From: Bacilli bacterium
GTDB lineage: Bacteria; Bacillota_I; Bacilli_A; RFN20; CAG-288
Direction: 5' to 3'
DNA length: 5,346 nt
Assembly (NCBI GenBank): GCA_022774485.1
Contig: JALFLX010000019.1
Span: 1 to 5,346 of the forward strand
A program made the translations under genes and the position numbers. Under the pieces are notes generated by a model. That model was given only the letters and a program-made list of their open reading frames with translations, did no database searches and was not told where the DNA came from. Shown here piece by piece: positions 1 to 5,346 of this stretch (within the stretch, counting starts at the first letter, position 1; the number at the start of each line of letters is the position of its first letter).

Positions 1-578
1 GTATCTGTCCGGAATCAATCGCCGGCGAGAAAGAAAGAGGCACCTTATCTAGTATCCTGTTAACTCCAGTCAAGCGTCATGAGATTGTCTTAGGAAAGAT
101 TCTAGCGCTCTCATTGACTTCTCTTCTCTCTGGTATTGTTAGCTCCTTAGGTGTTCTCTTCTCCCTTCCGAATCTCATGGGACTTTCCATCAAAGATCTC
201 TTCCCCAATGTCGGTTCAATCTTCTTGCTTCTCCTTGTCCTATTATCCTTACTCTTTGTCTTTGTCTCCTTTGCGACACTTGTCTCAACGCTCTGCAAAT
301 CGATCAAAGAAGCAAGCTCCTTCCTCTCTCCATTGATGGGTCTCTTCTTAGTCTTGACAATGATTCCGCTCTTTGCGGATGTCTCTTCCTTAGGATTTTC
401 TTTCATCCCGATTCTCAATGTGACAGCTTCAATGGCTTTGATTATTCAAGGCGTTCCGATTTTCACTCTCGCTCCCTATCTAGCCATCACCATCACAATG
501 AATATTCTTCTCGCCTTAGGTCTTGTCTTCCTCACCGGTTATCTCTTTAGAAAAGAGAAAGTGATGATCACAAGATAG
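1..578 (+). CDS. ABC-2 type transporter permease, NatB-like (3' part only)
   Basis: The gene runs in from the left edge; the first complete codon is at position 3 and 191 residues are visible before the TAG at 576-578. It is the membrane subunit of an ABC exporter. The visible part opens with PESIAGEKERGTL and ILLTPVKRHEIVLGK (residues 3-32), the cytoplasmic motif conserved in NatB/ABC-2 permeases (COG1668-like) just before the C-terminal membrane block. About five hydrophobic segments follow, roughly at residues 33-55, 71-95, 107-124, 130-150 and 156-182, with IPILNV at about 134-139, also typical of this family. The protein ends with the basic tail RKEKVMITR. The TTG at 114 is not a start, because the family motif lies upstream of it in the same frame. 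The substrate cannot be told; NatB itself exports sodium with NatA. The ATPase partner would lie upstream, outside the window. No terminator is visible directly after the gene. Confidence 0.85.
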   Translation, partial: ICPESIAGEKERGTLSSILLTPVKRHEIVLGKILALSLTSLLSGIVSSLGVLFSLPNLMGLSIKDLFPNVGSIFLLLLVLLSLLFVFVSFATLVSTLCKSIKEASSFLSPLMGLFLVLTMIPLFADVSSLGFSFIPILNVTASMALIIQGVPIFTLAPYLAITITMNILLALGLVFLTGYLFRKEKVMITR

Positions 579-608
579 TGTGATTTTGCAAATCCAACGA
601 TATTTTCC

Positions 609-637
609 TTGTATTTGAGCACAAAAGTCATTATAAT
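609..637 (+). promoter_or_regulatory. Sigma-A type promoter of rpsO
   Basis: A -35 box TTGTAT (609-614) and a perfect -10 box TATAAT (632-637) are separated by exactly 17 bp. Transcription should start near 643-645, giving a leader of about 80 nt before the rpsO start codon. It makes rpsO independent of the upstream permease gene. Confidence 0.8.
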
Positions 638-642
638 TGAGA

Positions 643-747
643 AGCCTTTTGACTGGTGCTAGGCCTGATCCTCTATCACCTAGATGCTGGTTGATTGGAA
701 GAAAGAAAACGAGGTATTACAAAATGTTAACCAAAGAAGAAAAGGCT
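643..747 (+). promoter_or_regulatory. Putative S15 autoregulatory leader (translational operator) of rpsO
   Basis: The leader can fold into a long hairpin. The inner stem is CUAGG (659-663) with CCUAG (679-683); above it UGAU (666-669) pairs with AUCA (675-678), with CC 664-665 bulged, leaving a CCUCU loop (670-674). Below the stem, 651-658 pairs with 685-692 through a G-U-rich helix with A684 bulged, including adjacent G-U and G-C pairs (655-688, 656-687) like the motif S15 recognises in 16S rRNA. CCUC in the loop (670-673) complements GAGG of the ribosome binding site (711-714), allowing a pseudoknot. The predicted 5' end AGCCUUUU (643-650) is perfectly complementary to 740-747, inside rpsO codons 6-8. 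S15 repressing its own mRNA through a structured leader is established in several bacteria; this fold was drawn by hand and is inference. Confidence 0.55.
711..715 (+). promoter_or_regulatory. rpsO ribosome binding site
   Basis: GAGGT sits 8 nt before the ATG at 724. It fixes the rpsO start there rather than at the in-frame ATT at 637, which lies inside the promoter and leader. The GAGG is also the predicted target of the leader-loop pseudoknot. Confidence 0.8.
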
Positions 748-999
748 CTTGCTATTGAAAAGAACAAAAGAGCGGAAAAGGACACTGGTTCTGCGGAAGT
801 TCAGATCGCTCTCTTAACTGAGAAGATCAAGAAGCTCACCATCCACATGACTAGCAACAAGCACGACTACTCCTCCAAGCGCGGTATGGACATCATGATC
901 GCGAGAAGAGCCAATCTCTTATCTTATCTCAAGAGAACTGACTACGCTCGCTATGAAGCGGCTCTTGCCAATCTCAAAGCTTCTACCAAGAAGAACTAA
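724..999 (+). CDS. rpsO: 30S ribosomal protein S15
   Basis: The product is 91 residues, close to the usual 89 of bacterial S15. It binds the central domain of 16S rRNA early in assembly of the 30S platform and contributes to an intersubunit bridge. Family signatures are clear: an N-terminal MLTKEEK, then DTGSAEVQIALLTEKI (residues 20-35), HMTSNKHDYSSKRGM (about 40-54), the RRANLLSYLKRTD stretch (about 60-72) and YARYEAALANL (about 73-83). The conserved His and Asp of the rRNA-binding loop are present in HMTSNKHD. The start is set by GAGGT 8 nt upstream. An in-frame extension to 637 exists but would begin in the promoter and does not resemble S15. The gene is monocistronic here, with its own promoter and terminator. 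In many Bacillota rpsO is followed by pnp, which is absent from this window. Regulation is probably by S15 binding its own leader. Confidence 0.98.
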   Translation: MLTKEEKALAIEKNKRAEKDTGSAEVQIALLTEKIKKLTIHMTSNKHDYSSKRGMDIMIARRANLLSYLKRTDYARYEAALANLKASTKKN

Positions 1000-1010
1000 T
1001 TTGAAATCTC

Positions 1011-1032
1011 GCCTCCTTCGGGAGGCTTTTTT
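1011..1032 (+). terminator. Intrinsic terminator after rpsO
   Basis: GCCTCC (1011-1016) and GGAGGC (1021-1026) form a perfect 6-bp G/C-rich stem closed by a TTCG tetraloop and followed by six T residues (1027-1032). It begins 11 bp past the rpsO stop codon, a textbook rho-independent terminator that separates rpsO from the downstream operon. Confidence 0.95.
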
Positions 1033-1050
1033 CATAACGATATCGCCCTC

Positions 1051-1096
1051 ATTTTCGATATAATATTTTCGTTATAATATATAACAAACAAGGAGG
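1051..1096 (+). promoter_or_regulatory. Promoter region and ribosome binding site of the nitroreductase operon, with tandem 14-bp repeat
   Basis: Two abutting copies of a 14-bp unit, ATTTTCGATATAAT (1051-1064) and ATTTTCGTTATAAT (1065-1078), differ at one base, and each ends in a perfect TATAAT -10 box (1059-1064 and 1073-1078). No good -35 box lies at 16-18 bp from either; the best for the second is the T-rich 1050-1055. The second -10 is better placed, giving a leader of roughly 20 nt. A strong ribosome binding site AAGGAGG (1090-1096) stands 7 nt before the ATG at 1104. Confidence 0.6.
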
Positions 1097-1103
1097 TTTA
1101 CTT

Positions 1104-1598
1104 ATGGAATTACAAGAAGCGATTCAACAGCGTAAAAGCGTGAGAAGCTACGAGAATAGACACATCGAAAGAGAGAAGCTGGAAGAAATCTTAAACGCTT
1201 GTATCCTCACTCCCACAGGAAAGAACCGTCAACCTCTTTTCTATGTCATCCTCCAAGATGAAAAAAAGAAAGATGAACTGCTTGAGAAAGCAGGTTGTAA
1301 AAATAATTATTAAGGATGCGATGCGATTCTCTTCGTTATCGCAAGGACGGAAGACCATCTCAATGAATTGAATTGTGGAGCTGCTATAGAACAAGCTTTG
1401 CTCACTGCGACTTCCCTAGGTTTAGGTTCCTGTTGGATTCACTCTGCAAGAGCGCTCTTAAATGAGCATCAAGATATCGTAAAAGAGATTTTAGACTTGC
1501 CTCCCTTCTATGAAATCATGGAGACAGTCGCTTTAGGCTATGAAAAAGGAGAAACTTTAAAAAAGGAAAAAAGCAGAGATGGAAGCAAAATCATTTGA
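1104..1598 (+). pseudogene. Small nitroreductase-family flavoprotein, interrupted by an in-frame TAA
   Basis: The frame from the ATG at 1104 to the TGA at 1596-1598 spans 164 residues if codon 70 is read through, a normal length for small FMN-dependent nitroreductases. These reduce nitro groups, quinones or flavins with NAD(P)H in the cytoplasm. The N-terminal half has the family start LQEAIQQRKSVRSY (R10, S12, R14 region for FMN phosphate) and GKNRQP (39-44). The C-terminal half has CGAAIEQALLTATSLGLGSC (91-110) and WIHSA, the usual FMN/dimer region. TAA at 1311-1313 (codon 70) falls in NNY-stop-GCDAILFV, where relatives commonly have an aromatic residue before G (as in FYGAP), so TAT or TAC to TAA is the simplest origin. 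The frame is identical on both sides, so this is a nonsense change and not a frameshift. No good in-frame restart follows: the TTG at 1368 has no ribosome binding site, and the ATGs at 1316 and 1321 are out of frame. The promoter and ribosome binding site look intact, suggesting a recent event or a base error. The specific substrate is unknown. Confidence 0.8.
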
Positions 1599-2685
1599 TA
1601 CCCTTGTCATCGGTTCTGGCCCTGCTGGTTTGCTCTCTAGTATCGGACATAGTCATAATTCCCATGTCACCCTGCTTGAGAAGCCGGAGAAAAACAACAC
1701 CTTAGGAAAGAGGATACTCCTCTCTGGAAACGGTCGTTGCAACTTCTTTAACGAGGTTTTTTTCAAGCCTGAATTTTATCAGCAATACCCAGAGTTGACT
1801 CCTCTTTTTGAAAAGAATATTCCAGAGAAATTTTTTTCTTTCTTAGAAAAAAACGGCTTTCCGATCCGAAAGGAAGGGGATTTGTATTACCCGTACTTCA
1901 ACCGCTCTGAATCGATGCACTCTTTCCTGCTTGATCTCTTAAAGAAAAGCGAAGTGGAAACAATATTTGGTACACTTCTCTCTGTTGACCCTTTAAAAAA
2001 ACAAGTCCATATTCTTCTACAGGGGCAAAAAGTCACCTGTAGTTACAATCGGCTTGTCCTTGCTCTTGGTGGGATGAGTTACGATAGAAAAGAGAATCCT
2101 CTCTCTGCAATCCACTCTCTATCGTTAAAAACAGTTCCTTTTACGCCGGGCTTATGTCCGATAAAAGTGAAAGAGAAAATTCCTTCTTATCTTGAAAAAA
2201 ACCGTTTGAAAGGAACTCTCCATGTCTTTTCCAATCAGAATGAGATTTATCAAGAGACCGGTGAGATTCTTTTCAAACATGACGGCCTCTCTGGTATTTG
2301 CATCTTCAATTCCACTCTTTATATTACAAAAGAACTAAAAAAGAAGGCATCAAAGATCACACTCTCTTTCTCATATCTCCCAAAAGGAGTTCACGTAAGC
2401 GATTCTTCTCTTCCACACTTCCTATTCCGTTATCTAAAAGAATATCCACAGCAAGAAGAAAACTCTCTCTCTTTCACCTTTGAGTCTCTTTATCCATTTT
2501 CAGAAAGCCAGGTCTCATTTGGAGGAATCAATCCCTCAGAAATCGACTTTTCTAACATGCGTTTAATTCGTTATCCGGATATCCAAGTGCTCGGAGAGAT
2601 GATTGATCTCTCTTTCCCGTGCGGAGGATATCACATCGGCTCTGCGTTTTTAGAAGGCTATCTATCCGGAGGTATCTATGACTGA
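1579..2685 (+). CDS. HI0933/YhiN-family FAD-dependent oxidoreductase
   Basis: This 368-residue soluble flavoprotein belongs to the HI0933-like family (COG2081; often labelled NAD(P)/FAD-dependent or aminoacetone oxidase family), whose physiological substrate is poorly known. The dinucleotide-binding Rossmann motif is at the N-terminus: VIGSGPAGL (10-18) with the ribose-contacting acidic residue E34 in LLEK. The family signature GKRILLSGNGRCNFFN is at 43-58. LALGGMSY (161-168) is the second FAD-contact strand, GEILFKHDGLSGI (228-240) the middle-domain motif, and GGINPSEID with GEMIDLSFPCGGYHIGSAFLEGYLSG (split over 315-323 and 339-364) the C-terminal FAD-closing motif. It is shorter than the roughly 400-420 residues common in the family, and the usual P-x-x-GSTGDG run after GGxSY is missing. 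It starts inside the last 20 bp of the nitroreductase gene, with AAAGGA (1562-1567) 11 nt upstream, and overlaps the next gene by 8 bp. A redox partnership with the nitroreductase is only inferred from adjacency. Confidence 0.9.
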   Translation: MEAKSFDTLVIGSGPAGLLSSIGHSHNSHVTLLEKPEKNNTLGKRILLSGNGRCNFFNEVFFKPEFYQQYPELTPLFEKNIPEKFFSFLEKNGFPIRKEGDLYYPYFNRSESMHSFLLDLLKKSEVETIFGTLLSVDPLKKQVHILLQGQKVTCSYNRLVLALGGMSYDRKENPLSAIHSLSLKTVPFTPGLCPIKVKEKIPSYLEKNRLKGTLHVFSNQNEIYQETGEILFKHDGLSGICIFNSTLYITKELKKKASKITLSFSYLPKGVHVSDSSLPHFLFRYLKEYPQQEENSLSFTFESLYPFSESQVSFGGINPSEIDFSNMRLIRYPDIQVLGEMIDLSFPCGGYHIGSAFLEGYLSGGIYD

Positions 2686-3772
2686 ACAGTTGCGAAATGA
2701 GGCGCTTGAAGTATTTCAGGCCGAGATTAAACATCTGAAAAAAGAAGCGTATCAAGATGAGCTTCTCTCTCTCTTTTTGCGTGTTCTTGAAGCAGTCAAC
2801 TCCCTAAAAGAACAGATGGATCCTTCCTCCTATAAAAGGAAACTCGCCCTAAGACAGCTCGTTGAGCTGACAGTTGGTGAACACGAATTCTATCGGATTC
2901 AAAGAGAAGAAGAAATCTCCGATGAGCAGCTCTGCTATAAAATCAGCAACAAATTCATCTGCTTCTTGATCTCTTCACAGAGCGAAGAGCACAAGAAAGG
3001 GATGAAACCCTATGACCATCTTGTCTCAACCTTAGTCAGCGCCACCATGGCTTTAGAGAGCATCAATGAGCCCTTAGCTCGTCACGATCCAAACTTCTCT
3101 TTGATGAACGATCTCTTTGAGACAACATTCAAGAAAATTTCCGGCTTTACCAAGATGTTAGTCCTCGGCCTCTATATGGATGCTTATGTTGCCTGGAGAA
3201 CCATCCATGAAAGTGAATCGACGCTCTATCTTCTCGTCAACAATTCTGACAAGGCGAAGTTCAGCTACGTGAAACACATTGTCTACTCCAATATGTACTA
3301 TAATCCAAACTCGTTTGATGATGAGCAGAGAGATGCTGTCTTTGAACATGAGATCAAGCGCGAGATGCAAGAACACGGGCTCAAGAGCAAAGACATGAAG
3401 AAGTTTTTGGAATACGGATGGCTCTATGACTGCAAAGAATACGACATGGAAAAACACCCCAAGTTCAAACTGAACTTCAACGATGGCGTCGATGAACTAT
3501 CCGGTCTAAGAGATCAGTACAACGAATTCTATCGCGGCACTAGTGAAATCTCTCATTCCTCATCCATCTTTTTCTACGCTAATGAGGACGCGATCAAAGA
3601 AGTCGCCTTGATGCTCACCTATGAGTCGAGTTATCGAATCTTCTGTCTTTATATGCAATTCATGGATGAGTACTTCAAGAGACACGAAGATCAGAAACAG
3701 ATTGTTGAGATTTCAAACACCGATGTCAAAATTGTCGCTCAGCATCTGAGAAAGAAATACGAGGAAGAGTGA
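2678..3772 (+). CDS. DUF5677-like protein of unknown function
   Basis: This is a complete 364-residue, highly charged, probably all-helical cytoplasmic protein with no signal peptide or membrane segment. The N-terminal third (about 1-100) is helical and rich in Glu/Lys. The central part has DAYVAWRTIHESESTLYLL (168-186), an Arg-x3-Glu helix, then KKFLEYGWLYD (241-251) with the GWL triplet. The C-terminal part has QYNEFYRGTSEISHSS (280-295) followed by a final helix. The order RxxxE, GWL, Y-x3-S-x3-H is what I recall for DUF5677 proteins; the assignment rests on this pattern alone. The function of that family is not established. The stretch R286-x6-H293 superficially fits the HEPN RNase motif (R-x4-6-H), which may be coincidence. 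The start ATG lies 5 nt after GGAGG (2668-2672), and the ATGACTGA junction overlaps the flavoprotein stop, implying translational coupling. It ends one base before rlmD, so it is expressed with the rRNA methyltransferase. Confidence 0.75.
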   Translation: MTEQLRNEALEVFQAEIKHLKKEAYQDELLSLFLRVLEAVNSLKEQMDPSSYKRKLALRQLVELTVGEHEFYRIQREEEISDEQLCYKISNKFICFLISSQSEEHKKGMKPYDHLVSTLVSATMALESINEPLARHDPNFSLMNDLFETTFKKISGFTKMLVLGLYMDAYVAWRTIHESESTLYLLVNNSDKAKFSYVKHIVYSNMYYNPNSFDDEQRDAVFEHEIKREMQEHGLKSKDMKKFLEYGWLYDCKEYDMEKHPKFKLNFNDGVDELSGLRDQYNEFYRGTSEISHSSSIFFYANEDAIKEVALMLTYESSYRIFCLYMQFMDEYFKRHEDQKQIVEISNTDVKIVAQHLRKKYEEE

Positions 3773-3773
3773 T

Positions 3774-5114
3774 ATGTCAAAAAGAATCACAAGAACCACC
3801 TGTATCGGTCTAGACGATTTCTCTCGCGGCATCGTGAGAATCGATAACACCACCTGCTTTGTTCCAAATCTCCTCCCTGGAGAAGAAGCAGATATCGAGA
3901 CCATTTTCCGTTACGGTAAGCTTGAGAGTGCAAGAGTCATCAAACGTTACATAACCTCCAAAGACCGCATCGACCCACCCTGTCCATATTATCCTAAGTG
4001 TGGCGGTTGTCAGATTATGCACCTCTCTTATCCAAAACAGCTTGAATATAAGCGCCAGAAAGTCCAAGACCTCCTTCACAAGTTCGCAGGTCTCGATTTA
4101 GAAGTGCTGCCCACCATCGGATTAGAACATCCGACCCGCTTCAGAAACAAAGTTCAAAAACCGATCCGTTACAACCCTAAGAAAAAAGAAGTGGAAGCTG
4201 GATTCTACCAGACAGAGACTCATTCCTTGATCTCCATTAAAGATTGCTTGATGGAATCAGAGCTCTCCAATCGCATCACCAATGTCCTGCTCTCCCTCTT
4301 TAAGAAATATCGCTACCCAGCCTACGACGAAGATAAAGAAACCGGTTTGATCCGTCACATCTTAATCAAGACAAACCGGGATCAAAGTCAGGCTTTAGTG
4401 ACCCTTGTTGTCACAAACGAAATGCTCAAAGGAAGATTAGAATTTGCCAAAGAGTTGATTCATAAAGTCAAAGAAGTTCAAGGCGTTGTCTTAAACATCA
4501 ATCCAAGAAAAACCAATGTCATTTTAGGAGAACAAGACATCCGCATCTACGGACACGCTCGCATCTCTGACACCATTTTTGATCAAACCTTCTTGATTTC
4601 TACCCAATCCTTCTATCAAACAAACAGCCATCAGATTGAAGTTCTCTACGGCAAAGCGATTGAATTTGCCGTCTTAAGAAAAACAGACTCTGTGTTAGAT
4701 GCCTATTGCGGAACAGGAACCATCGGTCTCTCATGCGCTCCTCACTGCAAGAATGTCATCGGTGTCGAGATCGTCAAAGACGCTGTTCACGATGCCATTA
4801 CGAACGCCAAGATCAATAAGATTACCAACGCTCGATTCCTCAAAGGGGATTGTACCGAATACATGCTCTCCACCAAAGAGCATTTCGATGTCATCATCAT
4901 GGATCCTCCTAGACGCGGATCCACCAAAGAATTCATCTCCGCAGTTAAGGAAATCAAGCCGAGAACTGTCATCTATGTCTCCTGTGACCCTGTCACACTC
5001 GCCCGCGATCTCAATCTCTTTAAAGATACTTACGATATTGTCAAAGTCCAACCAGTCGATATGTTTCCAAATACACTGCACGTTGAGACGGTGGTGCAAT
5101 TGATTCGTAAATAA
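3774..5114 (+). CDS. rlmD: 23S rRNA (uracil-5-)-methyltransferase, RlmD/RlmCD (TrmA-RumA family)
   Basis: The 446-residue product uses S-adenosylmethionine to form 5-methyluridine in 23S rRNA. Domains in order: an N-terminal TRAM RNA-binding domain (about 1-60, with FVPNLLPGE at 29-37); an iron-sulfur cluster site with Cys70, Cys76 and Cys79 (C-x5-C-x2-C) plus Cys158 in KDCLM; a central RNA-binding part ending in SFYQTN (279-284); and a Rossmann methyltransferase domain with the SAM loop LDAYCGTGTIGL (308-319), DPPRRG (377-382), the nucleophile Cys404 in YVSCDP, and the general base Glu438 in HVETV. All catalytic and cluster residues are present and the length is normal, so the enzyme should be active. 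In E. coli RlmD methylates U1939; the single Bacillus enzyme RlmCD methylates both U747 and U1939, and sequence reading alone cannot choose between these. A tRNA TrmA role is less likely because the four cluster cysteines and TRAM domain are present. The gene begins one base after the DUF5677-like stop, with GAGGAAGAG just upstream. Confidence 0.95.
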   Translation: MSKRITRTTCIGLDDFSRGIVRIDNTTCFVPNLLPGEEADIETIFRYGKLESARVIKRYITSKDRIDPPCPYYPKCGGCQIMHLSYPKQLEYKRQKVQDLLHKFAGLDLEVLPTIGLEHPTRFRNKVQKPIRYNPKKKEVEAGFYQTETHSLISIKDCLMESELSNRITNVLLSLFKKYRYPAYDEDKETGLIRHILIKTNRDQSQALVTLVVTNEMLKGRLEFAKELIHKVKEVQGVVLNINPRKTNVILGEQDIRIYGHARISDTIFDQTFLISTQSFYQTNSHQIEVLYGKAIEFAVLRKTDSVLDAYCGTGTIGLSCAPHCKNVIGVEIVKDAVHDAITNAKINKITNARFLKGDCTEYMLSTKEHFDVIIMDPPRRGSTKEFISAVKEIKPRTVIYVSCDPVTLARDLNLFKDTYDIVKVQPVDMFPNTLHVETVVQLIRK

Positions 5115-5181
5115 TTCGATGAATACGGGTTGTAAAAGCACAATTTGATTTATTCTAATTTGCACAAAACCTTTTATCACA

Positions 5182-5237
5182 ATAACTCACTCACAAAGCT
5201 TAGAACTAACACTTACACAGATAACTTACTCACAGAG
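5182..5237. repeat. Degenerate short direct repeats (TAAC-TYACTCACARAG type)
   Basis: ATAACTCACTCACAAAG (5182-5198) and ATAACTTACTCACAGAG (5221-5237) match at 15 of 17 bases, 39 bp apart. Between them CTAACACTTACACAG (5206-5220) is a looser third copy. ACACTTAC occurs again at 5290-5297. The role is unknown; they could be protein-binding sites or merely low-complexity drift. Confidence 0.5.
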
Positions 5238-5261
5238 AATTAATTAATTACAACATAAATT

Positions 5262-5288
5262 AAGATCTACTAACACTAGATCTTTTTT
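5262..5288 (+). terminator. Possible weak intrinsic terminator downstream of rlmD
   Basis: AAGATCTA (5262-5269) and TAGATCTT (5277-5284) form a perfect 8-bp stem around a 7-nt loop, running into a T-run (5283-5288). The stem is A/T-rich (two G-C pairs only) and lies about 150 bp past the rlmD stop, so it is weaker than the rpsO terminator. It is still the only candidate for ending the operon. Confidence 0.5.
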
Positions 5289-5346
5289 CACACTTACTTT
5301 CCCGCCCCCATATAAAAAATATTAGATAAATAATACTTTCTTCTTA

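Larger units (their letters stand above)
5115..5346. other. G-poor, A/T-rich non-coding tail after rlmD
   Basis: No ORF of useful length and no recognisable RNA gene lies here on either strand. The + strand is strongly depleted in G: by hand count about 10 G against 43 C in 5161-5346, including the isolated C-run CCCGCCCCC at 5301-5309. The region holds short repeats (5182-5237) and a weak hairpin with a T-run (5262-5288). It may be the 3' untranslated end of the operon plus the flank of a gene beyond the window. Confidence 0.7.

Noticed and set aside
77..418. 113-residue minus-strand ORF
   Set aside because: It is antisense to the permease, rich in Lys/Glu/Arg as expected from the complement of a hydrophobic membrane gene, with no ribosome binding site noted.
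582..594. Hairpin GATTT/AAATC as terminator of the permease gene
   Set aside because: The stem is only 5 bp and A/T-rich, the loop is 3 nt, and no T-run follows.
637..723. Extended rpsO start at 637 giving a 120-residue protein
   Set aside because: The extra 29 residues begin inside the -10 box, carry no ribosome binding site and do not resemble S15; the ATG at 724 has a well-placed GAGGT.
1104..1598. Two separate genes (1104-1313 and 1368-1598)
   Set aside because: They share one frame, the bases between them also encode family-like sequence, and the second has only a TTG start without a ribosome binding site; one interrupted gene explains all of it.
1104..5114. A novel defence or toxin-antitoxin operon
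   Set aside because: Three of the four genes are ordinary metabolic or rRNA-modification enzymes, and the only unknown has just a loose HEPN-like pattern; the context does not support it.
4731..5180. 149-residue minus-strand ORF
   Set aside because: It lies almost wholly opposite the well-conserved methyltransferase domain of rlmD and shows no family features; a shadow frame.
5174..5234. Cluster of DnaA boxes or a replication origin
   Set aside because: TTATCACAA and TTACTCACA resemble TTATCCACA only partly (6-7 of 9 bases), and there is no dnaA, dnaN or A/T unwinding array in view.

Overview
The window comes from a low-GC Gram-positive bacterium (Bacillota). The style of the genes (A/T-rich, strong GGAGG-type ribosome binding sites, tightly overlapping genes, U-tailed hairpin terminator) suggests a relative of Erysipelotrichia or another low-GC lineage, but no gene fixes the species. 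TGA acts as a stop at the end of three genes and Trp is written TGG, so the genetic code is standard and not the Mycoplasma code. All recognisable genes lie on the + strand.

Layout. (1) Bases 1-578 hold the 3' end of an ABC-2 type (NatB-like) transporter permease, cut by the window edge. (2) Bases 579-1032 are a self-contained rpsO unit: a near-consensus promoter, a structured leader of about 80 nt that looks like an S15 autoregulatory operator, the ribosomal protein S15 gene, and a UUCG-loop terminator. (3) Bases 1033-1103 are a short A/T-rich promoter region built from a tandem 14-bp repeat carrying two TATAAT boxes. (4) Bases 1104-5114 form a tight four-gene cluster: a small nitroreductase interrupted by one in-frame TAA, a HI0933/YhiN-type flavoprotein, a DUF5677-like protein of unknown function, and a complete RlmD/TrmA-family 23S rRNA uracil-5-methyltransferase. 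The junctions are a 20-bp overlap, an 8-bp overlap and a 1-bp gap, so the genes are almost certainly co-transcribed. (5) Bases 5115-5346 are a G-poor, A/T-rich non-coding tail with short degenerate repeats and a weak terminator-like hairpin.

Functionally the window is mostly housekeeping: ribosome assembly (S15), rRNA modification (RlmD) and flavin redox enzymes. The points most worth a second look are the rpsO leader, whose predicted loop can pair with the ribosome binding site and whose 5' end can pair with codons 6-8; the nonsense codon in the nitroreductase at the head of the operon; and the uncharacterised DUF5677-like gene translationally linked to its neighbours. I see no defence island, CRISPR array, insertion sequence, tRNA or rRNA gene, and no convincing novel multi-gene system.
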